From positions 186,001-250,000 of the forward strand of contig NZ_JAIWNC010000001.1 of the NCBI RefSeq assembly GCF_020216025.1: a stretch of DNA of 64,000 bases. Direction: 5' to 3'. This stretch comes from Jidongwangia harbinensis. Lineage in GTDB: Bacteria; Actinomycetota; Actinomycetes; Mycobacteriales; Micromonosporaceae. Below are positions 39,741 to 48,768 of the stretch, piece after piece. The first letter of the stretch is position 1, and every line of letters begins with the position of its first letter. The notes under the pieces were generated by a model. The model ran no database searches. It was not told where the DNA came from and was given only the letters and a program-made list of their open reading frames with translations. Both the position numbers and the translations under genes were made by a program.

Positions 39741-41933
39741 ATGGCAGGCATGCTCAGTCGTCTAGGTCGCTTTTCCTATCGCCGGCGGTGGGTGGTGGTC
39801 GCGCTGTGGCTGCTCGCCCTCGGCGGGGCGGTCCTGCTCACCACCCGGGCGGAGGGGCCGGTCAGCGCCCGGGCGACGATGCCGGGAGTCGAGTCGCAGC
39901 AGGCGTTCGACCTCATCGCGGAGCGCTTTCCCGGCGCCGCCGCGGACGGGGCGGCGGCGACCATCGTGTTCGTCGCCCCACCCGGTCAGGCGCTGACCTC
40001 CGCGGCGAACGCGAAGACCGTCGAGGCGGTACTGGCCACCGTCTCCGGCGGGGCCCAGGTGTCGCGGGTGGTCCCGCCCTCGGCCGACGGGACCATCAGC
40101 GCCGACGGTTCGACCGGGTTCGCGTCGGTGTCGTACGGGGTGCCGTCGGCCGAGGTGACCGAGGAGTCCCGCGCCGCGCTGGCCGGCGCGGTGGAACAGG
40201 CGCGCGGTGCCGGACTGACGGCGGAGATGTCCGGCTCGGCGCTCAAGACCGGCACCAGGATGAGTGCCATGGAACTCGCCGGTGTCGCGGTCGCCGCGGT
40301 GGTGCTGGTGATGACGTTCGGCTCGCTGGTGGCGGCGGGTCTGTCGCTCCTCACGGCCGTCCTCGGGGTGGCCATCTCGTTCCTCGGCGTCTGGGTGGTG
40401 GCCGGCCCGCTGGGCATGGCGATCACCAGCGGCATGCTCGCGCTGATGCTGGGGCTGGCGGTCGGCATCGACTACGCGATGTTCGTCGTCTCCCGGTTCC
40501 GCGAGGAACGCCACGGCCACGACGACGACGCCGAGCGGGCGGCCGGTCGCGCGGTGGGTACGGCCGGCTCGGCGGTCACCTTCGCCGGGGCCACCGTGGT
40601 GATCGCGCTCGCCGGCCTGTCGGTGGTCGGGATCCCGTCCCTGGCGAAGATGGGCCTGGCCGCCGCGGGCGCCGTGGTGGTGGCCGTCCTGGTGGCGCTG
40701 ACCCTGGTCCCGGCGTTGCTGGGCTTCGCGCCGAACCGGGTGCTGGCGCGGGCGCACCGCCGTGGCGCGGCGCACTCCCCGGCCCGCCGTTCGGTGGCGC
40801 GCTCCTGGGTCCGGCTGGTGCTGCGCCGCCCGCTGGTGCTCACCCTGACCGGTGTCGCGCTGCTGGCCGCGATCGCGGTTCCGGCCGTGTCGCTGCAGCT
40901 CGGCACGCCCGGGGACGCGTCGCTGCCGGTCACCGAGACCCAGCGGCGCGCGTACGACCTGCGGGCCGAGAGGTTCGGCCCCGGGTACAACGGTCCGCTG
41001 ACGGTGGTGGTCGACGCGCGGGGTGCCGCGGACCCGCGGGCCGCGGTGGCGACCGTGGCGGACAGCGTCCGGGCCACCGGCGGCGTGGTGTCGGTGTCGA
41101 AGGCGACCTTCAATCAGCGGGGCGACACGGCGATCCTCACCGCCGTGCCGTCGACCGGGCCGACCGACGAACGCACCGAGAAGCTGGTGCAGACGCTGCG
41201 GGCGGCGCGCCCGGGCGTGCAGGCGGCCGGACAGGTCCGGTACGAGATCACCGGCAGCACCGCGCTGGACATCGACATGGCGGGCAAGACGCGGTCGGCG
41301 CTCGTACCGTATGTGGCGGTCGTGATCGGCCTGGCCGTGCTGCTCCTGCTGGTGGTGTTCCGGTCGGTCTGGATTCCGGTCAAGGCGGCGCTCGGCTTCC
41401 TGCTGTCGCTGTTCGCCGCGCTCGGCGTCATCGTCGCGGTGTTCCAGTGGGGCTGGGCGGCCGACCTGCTGGGCGTCGAGCAGACCGGGCCGGTGCTGAG
41501 CCTGATGCCGATCCTGCTGGTGGGCATCGTGTTCGGGCTGGCGATGGACTACGAGGTCTTCCTGGTGTCGCGGATGCGCGAGGCCCACGCGCACGGCAGT
41601 CCGGCGCGCGACGCGATCGTCACCGGTTTCCAGCGGAGTTCGACGGTCGTGGTGGCGGCCGCGGTGATCATGATCGCGGTGTTCGGCGGGTTCGCGGCGG
41701 CCGACGAACCGCTGATCAAGATGGTGGGCCTCGGGCTCGCCTGCGCGGTCTTCTTCGACGCCTTCGTGGTCCGCCTGACGCTGGTGCCCGCGGTCCTGCA
41801 CCTGCTCGGCGAGCGGGCCTGGTGGCTGCCGCGATGGCTGGACCGGGTCCTGCCGCGCGTCGACGTGGAGGGCGAGTCGCTGAACCGGCAGCGGCCGGAG
41901 CCGGAGCCGGTGCACGCGCTGAGCGCGCGTTGA
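39741..41933 (+). CDS. MMPL/RND-family membrane transporter
   Basis: ATG at 39741 gives 730 aa. It has the duplicated RND layout of actinobacterial MMPL proteins: an N-terminal membrane helix (VVVALWLLALGGAVLL), an extracytoplasmic domain, then five or more helices including GLAVGIDYAMFVVSRFREE. A second external domain follows, and a second helix set with GIVFGLAMDYEVFLVSRMREA. The two Asp-Tyr pairs in TM4 and TM10 are the usual proton-relay residues. It probably exports lipids or drugs across the membrane, driven by proton flux. The sensor kinase gene starts 22 bases downstream, so the transporter and two-component system form an operon. Confidence 0.93.
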   Translation: MAGMLSRLGRFSYRRRWVVVALWLLALGGAVLLTTRAEGPVSARATMPGVESQQAFDLIAERFPGAAADGAAATIVFVAPPGQALTSAANAKTVEAVLATVSGGAQVSRVVPPSADGTISADGSTGFASVSYGVPSAEVTEESRAALAGAVEQARGAGLTAEMSGSALKTGTRMSAMELAGVAVAAVVLVMTFGSLVAAGLSLLTAVLGVAISFLGVWVVAGPLGMAITSGMLALMLGLAVGIDYAMFVVSRFREERHGHDDDAERAAGRAVGTAGSAVTFAGATVVIALAGLSVVGIPSLAKMGLAAAGAVVVAVLVALTLVPALLGFAPNRVLARAHRRGAAHSPARRSVARSWVRLVLRRPLVLTLTGVALLAAIAVPAVSLQLGTPGDASLPVTETQRRAYDLRAERFGPGYNGPLTVVVDARGAADPRAAVATVADSVRATGGVVSVSKATFNQRGDTAILTAVPSTGPTDERTEKLVQTLRAARPGVQAAGQVRYEITGSTALDIDMAGKTRSALVPYVAVVIGLAVLLLLVVFRSVWIPVKAALGFLLSLFAALGVIVAVFQWGWAADLLGVEQTGPVLSLMPILLVGIVFGLAMDYEVFLVSRMREAHAHGSPARDAIVTGFQRSSTVVVAAAVIMIAVFGGFAAADEPLIKMVGLGLACAVFFDAFVVRLTLVPAVLHLLGERAWWLPRWLDRVLPRVDVEGESLNRQRPEPEPVHALSAR

Positions 41934-41955
41934 TCAACCGGGTACCGTCGGTCCG

Positions 41956-43113
41956 ATGAACGTGTTGACCGCGCTGGTCGCGTTCGTCTTCGCCGCCCTC
42001 GGCGTGAGCCTCAGCACCGAGGGCATCTTCCGGCCGGCCGAGCTGCTTCCCGGTGCGGTGCTGAGCCTGGTCGCCAGCGTGGCGCTGTTCGCGTCCGTCC
42101 GCCACCCCCGGGCCGCGACCGTCGTGGCGATCGGCTGCGCGGCCGCGGCCTGCGCGGCCGGCTACCTGCCGACGCCGTTGCTGCTGGCCCCGCTGATCGG
42201 ATGCCTGTACCGGCTGACGGTTCTCGCCGGCCCGGCGGCGGACGCCTGGTGGACCGGGATCGCGGTGAGCGCGGTGATCGTGAGCGGAACGCTGGGCGAC
42301 CCGGACCCGACGCGCGGGTCCCTGCTCCTGCGGACCGTCGGCGTCGCCCTGTGGCTGCTGCCGGCGGTGTTCGCCGGACGGATGACCCATGCCCAGCGGG
42401 CGTACCTGCGGATGGTCCAGGCCCGCGCCGAGGACGCCGAACGCGGCCGGGACGACGACGTGCGCCGCCGGCTGAGCGAGGAACGCCTGCGCATCGCGCG
42501 TGATCTGCACGACGTCGTGGCGCATCACCTCGCCGTCGCGAACGCGCAGGCCGGGACCGCGGCCCATCTGCTGGCGAAGCGTCCCGAGCAGGTCCCCGAA
42601 CTGCTCACCGGGCTGAGCGGCTCGACGTCGGCGGCCCTGCGGGAACTCAAGGCGACCGTGGGGCTGCTCCGCAACCCGGGCGACGACCCGCCGGCGGGTA
42701 CCACGCCGGCGCCCGGCCTCGACCAGCTGCCGGATCTGGTCGAGGGCTGCCGGGGGGCCGGGATCGACGTCTCCGTGGTGTGCGCCGGGACGCCGCGGCG
42801 CCTGCCGGCGCTGGTCGACCTCACCGCGTTCCGGATCGTGCAGGAGGCGCTGACGAACGTCACCAGACACGCGGTCCGCCCGGCGGTCACCATCTCGCTG
42901 GCGTACGGCGCGGAGGAGTTCTCCGCTCGCGTGGTCAACACCTCGGCCGGCCCCGGTCCCGCGGGAACGGGCGGCTACGGGCTGATCGGCATGCGCGAGC
43001 GGGCGCTGGCGGTCGGCGGGTCGGTGCGGGCGGGCCCGGCCGGTCCTGACCGGTACGAGGTCTCCGTCACCATCCCGCTGGCCCCATGGCAGGAAGACCA
43101 GGTAGCCCGATGA
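41956..43113 (+). CDS. DesK/NarX-type sensor histidine kinase
   Basis: The product has 385 aa. Four to five membrane helices fill residues 1-140. The HisKA_3 box is LSEERLRIARDLHDVVAHHLAVANAQAGTAAHLL, with the phospho-His in DLHD. The HATPase domain has FRIVQEALTNVTRHA and GGYGLIGMRERALAVGG. It closely resembles the kinase at 18.6-19.9 kb, so the two systems are probably paralogues. Its stop overlaps the response regulator ATG. Placement behind an MMPL transporter suggests it senses envelope or drug stress. Confidence 0.92.
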   Translation: MNVLTALVAFVFAALGVSLSTEGIFRPAELLPGAVLSLVASVALFASVRHPRAATVVAIGCAAAACAAGYLPTPLLLAPLIGCLYRLTVLAGPAADAWWTGIAVSAVIVSGTLGDPDPTRGSLLLRTVGVALWLLPAVFAGRMTHAQRAYLRMVQARAEDAERGRDDDVRRRLSEERLRIARDLHDVVAHHLAVANAQAGTAAHLLAKRPEQVPELLTGLSGSTSAALRELKATVGLLRNPGDDPPAGTTPAPGLDQLPDLVEGCRGAGIDVSVVCAGTPRRLPALVDLTAFRIVQEALTNVTRHAVRPAVTISLAYGAEEFSARVVNTSAGPGPAGTGGYGLIGMRERALAVGGSVRAGPAGPDRYEVSVTIPLAPWQEDQVAR

Positions 43114-43772
43114 TCCAGATTCTGCTCGCCGACGACCAGGCGCTGCTGCGCTCGACGTTCCGCCTGCTGATCGACTCGTGCGAGGACATGACGGTCGTCG
43201 CCGAGGCCGCGGACGGTGCGGAAGCGGCCGAGCTCGCTCGGCGGCTCCGGCCGGACCTGGTGCTGATGGACATCCGGATGCCGGTCCTGGACGGGCTGGC
43301 CGCGACGCGGCGCATCTGCGCCACGCCCGACCTGGCGGGCACGCGCGTGCTGATCCTGACCACGTTCGAGACCGACGAGTACGTGGCCCGCGCGCTCGAG
43401 GCGGGGGCCAGCGGGTTCCTCGGCAAGGACGTCACGCCGGAGGGGCTGCTCGCCGGAATCCGGACCGTGGTCGGCGGGGAGGCGCTGCTCTCGCCGTCGG
43501 CGACCCGCGCGCTGATCGACCGCTTCCTGTCCGGTCCGGGCAGCGCCGGCGGGCCGCCCCGGGGGTCGCTGGCGACGCTGACCGACCGGGAGCGCGAGAT
43601 CACCGCCCTGGCCGCCCACGGCCTGTCGAACCAGCAGATCGCCGAGCGGCTGGTGGTGAGCCCGTTGACGGTCCGGACGCACATCCACCGGGCGATGACG
43701 AAGGTGCGGGCCCGCGACCGCGCCCAGCTGGTCGTCGTCGCCTACCAGCAGGGGCTGGTCCGGGTGCGCTGA
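43110..43772 (+). CDS. NarL/FixJ-family response regulator
   Basis: ATG 43110 overlaps the kinase stop (ATGA); 220 aa. The receiver has ADDQ, phospho-Asp in LVLMDIRMPVLDG, LILTTFETDEYVARAL and a Lys in FLGKDVT. The LuxR HTH is LTDREREITALAAHGLSNQQIAERLVVSPLTVRTHIHRAMTK. It is very similar to the regulator at 17.9-18.6 kb. It would be phosphorylated by the coupled kinase and act on DNA, probably on the MMPL operon itself. Confidence 0.93.
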   Translation: MIQILLADDQALLRSTFRLLIDSCEDMTVVAEAADGAEAAELARRLRPDLVLMDIRMPVLDGLAATRRICATPDLAGTRVLILTTFETDEYVARALEAGASGFLGKDVTPEGLLAGIRTVVGGEALLSPSATRALIDRFLSGPGSAGGPPRGSLATLTDREREITALAAHGLSNQQIAERLVVSPLTVRTHIHRAMTKVRARDRAQLVVVAYQQGLVRVR

Positions 43773-43810
43773 GCGGCGGGCATTGACTATCGGGGGGCGC
43801 CCGGCCACCC

Positions 43811-43833
43811 TTCATTCGATGGACATCGATGAA
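43811..43833. promoter_or_regulatory. Near-perfect palindrome before the GH44 gene
   Basis: TTCATTCGATG (43811-43821) and CATCGATGAA (43824-43833) form an inverted repeat with one extra base, 25 bases before the GH44 ATG. It is a likely operator; the regulator is unknown. Confidence 0.5.
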
Positions 43834-43857
43834 TAGTCGCCAGTGAAGGGGCCCGGA

Positions 43858-45507
43858 ATGCGCGTTCGACGGCATCGGAACCGACGTCAGGTCACCGCCA
43901 CCGGGGTAGCGCTGTCGCTGCTGGCGACGGTGGCGACCGCGCAGGTGGCCGCGGCGCCGGCCGCGGCGGCCGGCGCGCTGACGCTGTCGGTCGACGTGTC
44001 CGCCGCGCGGCACCGGATCAGTCCGGACGTCTACGGGCTGAACGGGGCCGAGGCGGCGTTCGCGGCCGAGATCGGCCAGCCGGTGGCGCGCTGGGGCGGC
44101 AACGCCAGCAGCCGCTACAACTTCCGGAACCACACCTACAACACCGGTAGCGACTGGTTCTTCGAGAACATCGTGGCCGGGCCGGAGAACACGGTCGAGG
44201 CGTTCGTCGAGCGGAACCGGGCCCGCGGCGCCAAGCAGATCGTCACCGTGCCGATGATCGGCTGGGTCGCCAAGGACTCACCGTCGTCGCACCCCTTCGC
44301 CTGCGGCTTCCCGGCGACCCGCTTCCCGGAGCAGGACCAGTTCGACCAGTGGGACCCGAACTGCGGCAACGGCCGGCTCAACGACACGAACCTCACCGGA
44401 GCGGACCCGGCGGACACCTCCGTCCCGGCGGACGCGGCGTTCGCCGGCGAGATGGTGTCGCATCTGGTGGACCGGTTCGGCACGGCGGCGCGGGGCGGCG
44501 TGCGGATCTATGAACTCGACAACGAACCGGTGCTGTGGGCCTCCACCCACCGCGACGTGCATCCCGCCCCGGTCACCTACGACGAGCTGGGCGGCAAGGG
44601 TACGGCGACCGCCGCCGCCATCAAGCGGGCCGACCCCACCGCGGCCGTGCTCGGCCCGTCGGGCTGGGGCTACTGCGAATGGATCTCGTCCGGCGTGGAC
44701 GGGTGCGCGCTCGGTGCCGACGCGGCCGCGCACGGCGGGCTCAACCTCTCCCAGTGGTACCTGAAGAACATGAAGGACTACAGCGACGCCCACGGCGGCC
44801 GGCGTTTCCTGGACTACTTCGACCAGCACTACTACCCGCAGATCGGCAGCGGTACGGACCCGGACGCCAACGCGCTGCGGCTGCGGTCCACCCGGTCGTT
44901 GTGGGACCCGACCTACGTCGAGGAGTCGTGGATCGGCCCGACCGGCGTGAACGCCCCGCCCCTGCAGTTCATCCGGACGATGAAGGCCTGGATCGCGGAT
45001 CACTACCCGGGCACCAGGACCGCCGTCACCGAGTACAACTTCGGCGCGCTGGACCACATCAACGGCGCGCTGACCCAGGCCGACGTCCTCGGCATCTTCG
45101 GTCGCGAGGGACTGGATCTCGCGACCATGTGGGGCGAGCCCCAGCCGACGCAGCCCGGCGCGTTCGCGTTCCGGATGTACCGCAACTACGACGGCGCGGG
45201 CGGCCGGTTCGGTGACGTCAGCGTGTCGGCGGCCAGCAGCGACCAGGGCCGGCTGGCGGTGTACGCGGCGCAGCGCTCCGCCGACCGGGCGCTGACCGTG
45301 ATGGTCGTCAACAAGACCGGCGAGGACCTGACCGCGCCGCTGGCGATCGCGGGCTCGCGCCGCAGCGGGACGGCGCAGCGCTTCACGTACGGCCCCGCCG
45401 ACCTGACCTCGATCGTCCGCGGCGACGATCTCGCGGTGACCGGGGGCGCGGTCCAGGCGACCTACCCGGCGAACTCCCTCACCATGCTCGTCCTGCCCCG
45501 GCGCTGA
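43858..45507 (+). CDS. Secreted GH44 endoglucanase (endo-beta-1,4-glucanase/xyloglucanase)
   Basis: ATG at 43858, 8 bases after GAAGGGG, gives 549 aa; a GTG at 43843 is less likely. Residues 1-39 are a signal peptide (ending AAPAAAAG). GH44 features are ISPDVYGLNG, the signature VARWGGNASSRYNFRNHTYNTGSDWFFENI, acid/base Glu223 in YELDNEPVLW and nucleophile Glu392 in AVTEYNFG. The last ~100 residues form the usual beta-sandwich. No CBM is attached, unlike many GH44 enzymes. It acts outside the cell on beta-1,4-glucan or xyloglucan, together with the xylanase, esterase and alpha-galactosidase of this window. Confidence 0.93.
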   Translation: MRVRRHRNRRQVTATGVALSLLATVATAQVAAAPAAAAGALTLSVDVSAARHRISPDVYGLNGAEAAFAAEIGQPVARWGGNASSRYNFRNHTYNTGSDWFFENIVAGPENTVEAFVERNRARGAKQIVTVPMIGWVAKDSPSSHPFACGFPATRFPEQDQFDQWDPNCGNGRLNDTNLTGADPADTSVPADAAFAGEMVSHLVDRFGTAARGGVRIYELDNEPVLWASTHRDVHPAPVTYDELGGKGTATAAAIKRADPTAAVLGPSGWGYCEWISSGVDGCALGADAAAHGGLNLSQWYLKNMKDYSDAHGGRRFLDYFDQHYYPQIGSGTDPDANALRLRSTRSLWDPTYVEESWIGPTGVNAPPLQFIRTMKAWIADHYPGTRTAVTEYNFGALDHINGALTQADVLGIFGREGLDLATMWGEPQPTQPGAFAFRMYRNYDGAGGRFGDVSVSAASSDQGRLAVYAAQRSADRALTVMVVNKTGEDLTAPLAIAGSRRSGTAQRFTYGPADLTSIVRGDDLAVTGGAVQATYPANSLTMLVLPRR

Positions 45508-45520
45508 CGCCCGGTCAGCG
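45502..45520 (+). terminator. Short hairpin at the GH44 stop
   Basis: CGCTGAC and GTCAGCG pair perfectly around a 5-base loop and include the stop codon. It is a weak terminator candidate. The remaining gap to 45683 also holds GCCTAT/ATAGGC arms at 45574-45595, a possible operator for the next gene. Confidence 0.4.
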
Positions 45521-45683
45521 GGAGATTCCCAGCATTCTTTGAGGTGGCGAGGGTCCGATCGAGGCGGGCAGGGGCCTATGTTTCCATAGATAGGCTTCAA
45601 TTCATCCATTGGTACCGATGGGCCGGATTCCCCAGGCCGCCGACACCGGAATCCGTCCTCGCTACCCGAACGACGGGAATGTC

Positions 45684-47084
45684 ATGAAACGCACCACACG
45701 CAGAACCGCTGTCGTCGCCGGGCTCACCGCCGGGCTGATGGCCGGACCGCTCGCGGCGGCCGCGGTGGCCGCGCCGACCGCCACGATCACCCTCAACGGG
45801 TCGAGCGCCACCGTCTCCGGCAGCAACGTGACCGTCTCCGGCGGGGCGGTCACCATCACGGCGCCCGGGTCCTACGAGATCCGGGGCACGCTGAACAACG
45901 GCTCCGTGACGGTGAACACCGCCGCCGCCGGCGCGGTCGAACTCATCCTCAACGGCGCCTCGATCACCAACGCGAGTTCGTCGGCGCTCCACGTGGCCAG
46001 CGCCGACGCGGTCACCGTGACGCTCGCGGCCGGGACGACCAACGCGCTCACCGACGCCACCACCTACACCAACCCCGACGAACCGGACGCCGCTCTGTTC
46101 AGCACGGCGGACCTGACCATCGCGGGCACCGGCGCGCTGACCGTCCGCGGCAACTACGCCGACGGCATCGCCGCCAAGGACGACCTGGTCATCCAGTCCG
46201 GCACGGTCACCGTCAACGCCAAGGACGACGCCATCCGGGGCAAGGACTCGCTCACCGTCAACGGCGGCACCGTCAGCGCGACCTCGACGAGCGGCGACGG
46301 GCTCAAGTCGAACGACGAGGAGGCCGGCAAGGGCGTCGTCACCATCACCAACGGCACCGTCTCGGTCGCCGCCGGCGACGACGGGATCAAGGGACAGAAC
46401 GCCCTGAACATCTCCGGCGGCACGATCAACGTCACCCGGTCGTTCGAGGCTCTCGAGGCCCTGGAGCTGACGATCAGCGGCGGAACGCTCAACGTGGTGT
46501 CCACCGACGACTCGATCAACGCCGCCGAGGAGGGCCTCGACGAGTTCGCGGTGTCCACCAAGGCGTTCATCAGGGTCAGCGGCGGCACCATCATCAGCGA
46601 CTCGGGCAAGGACGGCTACGACTCCAACGGCACGCTCACCTTCACCGGTGGCACCGTGGTGGCCAACGGCCCGACCAGCGGCGCCCGCGGCGGCGACGGC
46701 GCGTTCGACGCCAACGGCACGACGTTCCTCAACGGCGGCACGGTGCTCGGTGCCGGCATGACCTCCATGGCCGTCCTCGGCACCCGGGTGCCGACCAACG
46801 GGCAGGGCTGGGTGGCACCGGTGTTCCCGACCAACCGGGCGGCCGGCACGATCGTCCACATCGTGTCCGGCACCACCGTGCTGGCGTCGTACCAGGCGCC
46901 GAAGAGCTTCTACGAGGTCGTGTTCTCCTCCACCAGGATCACCAACGGCCAGGCCTACGACGTCTACACCGGCGGCAGCGTGAGCGGCACCAGCACCGGT
47001 GGCCTCTACTCCGGCGGCAGCATCGCCGGCGCCACCAAGGCACTGACGGTCACGGCCGGCGTGTACGGCCGCGCCCGCCCGTAG
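45684..47084 (+). CDS. Secreted polysaccharide-binding beta-helix protein (Cthe_2159-like)
   Basis: ATG at 45684 (MKRTTRRTAVVAGLTAG) gives 466 aa; an upstream GTG at 45609 would only add a poor leader. Residues 1-30 are a signal peptide. The rest is a repetitive, Gly/Thr/Asn-rich right-handed beta-helix with recurring DGIAAKDDLVIQSGTVTVNA, DAIRGKDSLTVNGGTVS and DGIKGQNALNISGGTINV units. The Asp-rich turns suit calcium. The pattern is that of Cthe_2159-type carbohydrate-binding proteins, which bind cellulose and pectic acid. No catalytic residues are apparent. It follows the GH44 gene and is probably part of the same plant-polysaccharide response. Confidence 0.82.
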   Translation: MKRTTRRTAVVAGLTAGLMAGPLAAAAVAAPTATITLNGSSATVSGSNVTVSGGAVTITAPGSYEIRGTLNNGSVTVNTAAAGAVELILNGASITNASSSALHVASADAVTVTLAAGTTNALTDATTYTNPDEPDAALFSTADLTIAGTGALTVRGNYADGIAAKDDLVIQSGTVTVNAKDDAIRGKDSLTVNGGTVSATSTSGDGLKSNDEEAGKGVVTITNGTVSVAAGDDGIKGQNALNISGGTINVTRSFEALEALELTISGGTLNVVSTDDSINAAEEGLDEFAVSTKAFIRVSGGTIISDSGKDGYDSNGTLTFTGGTVVANGPTSGARGGDGAFDANGTTFLNGGTVLGAGMTSMAVLGTRVPTNGQGWVAPVFPTNRAAGTIVHIVSGTTVLASYQAPKSFYEVVFSSTRITNGQAYDVYTGGSVSGTSTGGLYSGGSIAGATKALTVTAGVYGRARP

Positions 47085-47093
47085 GGACCCGGA

Positions 47094-47132
47094 CCGTCCG
47101 CCCGGCAGCAGGTGTCGTCGCCGGGCGGACGG
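47094..47132 (+). terminator. Strong hairpin terminator
   Basis: CCGTCCGCCCGGC (47094-47106) and GCCGGGCGGACGG (47120-47132) are perfect 13-bp arms, followed by CCTTCCCCC. It separates the beta-helix gene from the ABC/MerR operon. Confidence 0.75.
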
Positions 47133-47160
47133 CCTTCCCCCAGCCGGCCGCGGAACGGGC

Positions 47161-47181
47161 TTGACCCTGACGCTGCGTCAA
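47161..47181 (+). promoter_or_regulatory. MerR-type operator/promoter of the ABC exporter operon
   Basis: TTGACCCTGACGCTGCGTCAA contains the perfect inner palindrome TGACGC-T-GCGTCA and outer TTGAC/GTCAA arms. It overlaps a TTGACC -35 element just 17 bases before the ATPase ATG. This is the form of site bound by MerR-family regulators. The operon's third gene encodes one, so autoregulation is likely. Confidence 0.7.
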
Positions 47182-47198
47182 CCCTGCATGCTGACGCC

Positions 47199-47996
47199 AT
47201 GAGCATTCCACCGGCAACCCCGCAGGCCGAACACCCCGCGATACGGGTACGCGGCCTGGCGAAATCGTTCAAGGATCTGCAGGTGCTGCGCGGCGTCGAC
47301 CTCGACGTGGCCCGCGGAAGCATCTTCGCCCTGCTCGGCTCCAACGGAGCGGGCAAGACCACCCTGGTGAAGATCCTCTGCACCCTGCTCCGGGCCGACG
47401 CGGGCAGCGCGGAGGTCAACGGGTTCGACGTCGCGGCGCGGGCCGCCGACGTCCGCGAGTCGATCAGTCTCACCGGTCAGTTCGCGGCGGTCGACGAGAT
47501 CCTCACCGGCCGGGAGAACCTCGTCCTGGTCGCCCGGCTGCGGCACCTCAAGGACGTCGGCGCGATCGCGGACGGCCTGCTGCGGCGCTTCTCGCTGACC
47601 GAGGCGGGCGCCCGCCGGGTGGCGACGTACTCCGGGGGCATGCGCCGCCGGCTGGACATCGCGATGAGCCTGATCGGGAATCCGCCGGTGATCTTCCTCG
47701 ACGAGCCGACCACCGGGCTGGACCCGGAGGGGCGCATCGATGTCTGGCGGGCCGTCCAGGAACTCGCCGAGGGCGGCACCACGGTGCTGCTCACCACCCA
47801 GTACCTCGACGAGGCGGAACACCTGGCCGACCGGATCGCGATCCTGCACCAGGGCCGGATCCTGGTGAACGGCACCCTCGAGGAACTCAAGCGGCTGCTG
47901 CCCCCGGCCACGGTCGAGTACGTCGAGAAGCAGCCCACCCTGGAAGACGTCTTCCTCAGCCTGGTCGGCACCGCCGCGAACGGAGAACAGCGATGA
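47199..47996 (+). CDS. ABC exporter ATPase (DrrA-like)
   Basis: ATG at 47199 gives 265 aa; longer in-frame starts run into the operator. Walker A is LLGSNGAGKTTLVK, the signature is YSGGMRRRLDIAMSL, Walker B is VIFLDEPTTGLD and the H-loop is LLTTQYLDEAE. The C-terminal LEDVFLSLVG is typical of DrrA-type drug-resistance ATPases. It pairs with the permease whose ATG overlaps its stop. The operon probably exports a drug or lipid and is induced through the MerR protein encoded third. Confidence 0.93.
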   Translation: MSIPPATPQAEHPAIRVRGLAKSFKDLQVLRGVDLDVARGSIFALLGSNGAGKTTLVKILCTLLRADAGSAEVNGFDVAARAADVRESISLTGQFAAVDEILTGRENLVLVARLRHLKDVGAIADGLLRRFSLTEAGARRVATYSGGMRRRLDIAMSLIGNPPVIFLDEPTTGLDPEGRIDVWRAVQELAEGGTTVLLTTQYLDEAEHLADRIAILHQGRILVNGTLEELKRLLPPATVEYVEKQPTLEDVFLSLVGTAANGEQR

Positions 47997-48754
47997 ACCG
48001 GCACTTCCTCGGCGACACCGCGGTGCTGCTGGGCCGTTCGCTGCGCCACATCGCGCGCAGTCCCGACACCATCATCACCACGGCGGTCACGCCGGTCGCC
48101 ATGCTCCTGCTGTTCGTGTACGTCTTCGGCGGGGCGATCCAGACCGGATCCGGCTCGTACGTGAACTACCTGCTACCCGGCATTCTGATCATCACGATCG
48201 CCTCGGGGATCTCGTACACCGCGTACCGGCTCTTCCAGGATCTGCAGGGCGGCATCTTCGAACGGTTCCAGTCCATGCCGATCGCCCGGGCCGCCGTGCT
48301 GTGGGCGCACGTGCTCACCTCGCTGGTCGCCAACCTGATCTCGCTCGCGGTGATCGTGCTGGTGGCCCTGGCGATGGGCTTCCGGTCCGGGACCGGCGTG
48401 CTCGGATGGCTCGCGGTGGCCGGCATCCTGGTGCTGTTCACGCTGGCGCTCACCTGGCTCGCCGTGATTCCCGGCCTCACCGCGAGTTCGGTGGACGGCG
48501 CGAGCGCGTTCGCGTACCCGCTGATCTTCCTGCCGTTCATCAGCTCGGCCTTCGTGCCCACCGAGTCCATGCCGGGTCCGGTACGTGCCTTCGCCGAGCA
48601 CCAGCCGGTCACCTCGATCGTCAACACGATCCGGGCCCTGTTCGCCGAGCAGCCGGTCGGCTCCGGCATCTGGACCGCCCTCGGCTGGTGCCTCGGGCTC
48701 CTGGTCCTGGCCGTCACGTTCGCCGTGATCACCTACCGTCGCCGCATCAACTGA
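47993..48754 (+). CDS. ABC-2 type exporter permease (DrrB-like)
   Basis: ATG 47993 overlaps the ATPase stop (ATGA); 253 aa. It has six membrane helices with the ABC-2 pattern: TPVAMLLLFVYVFGG in TM1, YLLPGILIITIASGISYTAYRLFQDLQGGIFERFQSMPIARAAVLWAHVL across TM2-3, and PLIFLPFISSAFVPTESMP before the last helix. This is the membrane half of a DrrAB-like exporter. Confidence 0.93.
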   Translation: MNRHFLGDTAVLLGRSLRHIARSPDTIITTAVTPVAMLLLFVYVFGGAIQTGSGSYVNYLLPGILIITIASGISYTAYRLFQDLQGGIFERFQSMPIARAAVLWAHVLTSLVANLISLAVIVLVALAMGFRSGTGVLGWLAVAGILVLFTLALTWLAVIPGLTASSVDGASAFAYPLIFLPFISSAFVPTESMPGPVRAFAEHQPVTSIVNTIRALFAEQPVGSGIWTALGWCLGLLVLAVTFAVITYRRRIN

Positions 48755-48768
48755 GCCAGGATCAGACC

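Noticed and set aside
39762..41915. A 717-codon minus-strand frame over the MMPL gene
   Set aside because: It is rich in His/Gln/Arg/Asp as expected of antisense high-GC sequence; the plus strand encodes a clear MMPL protein.
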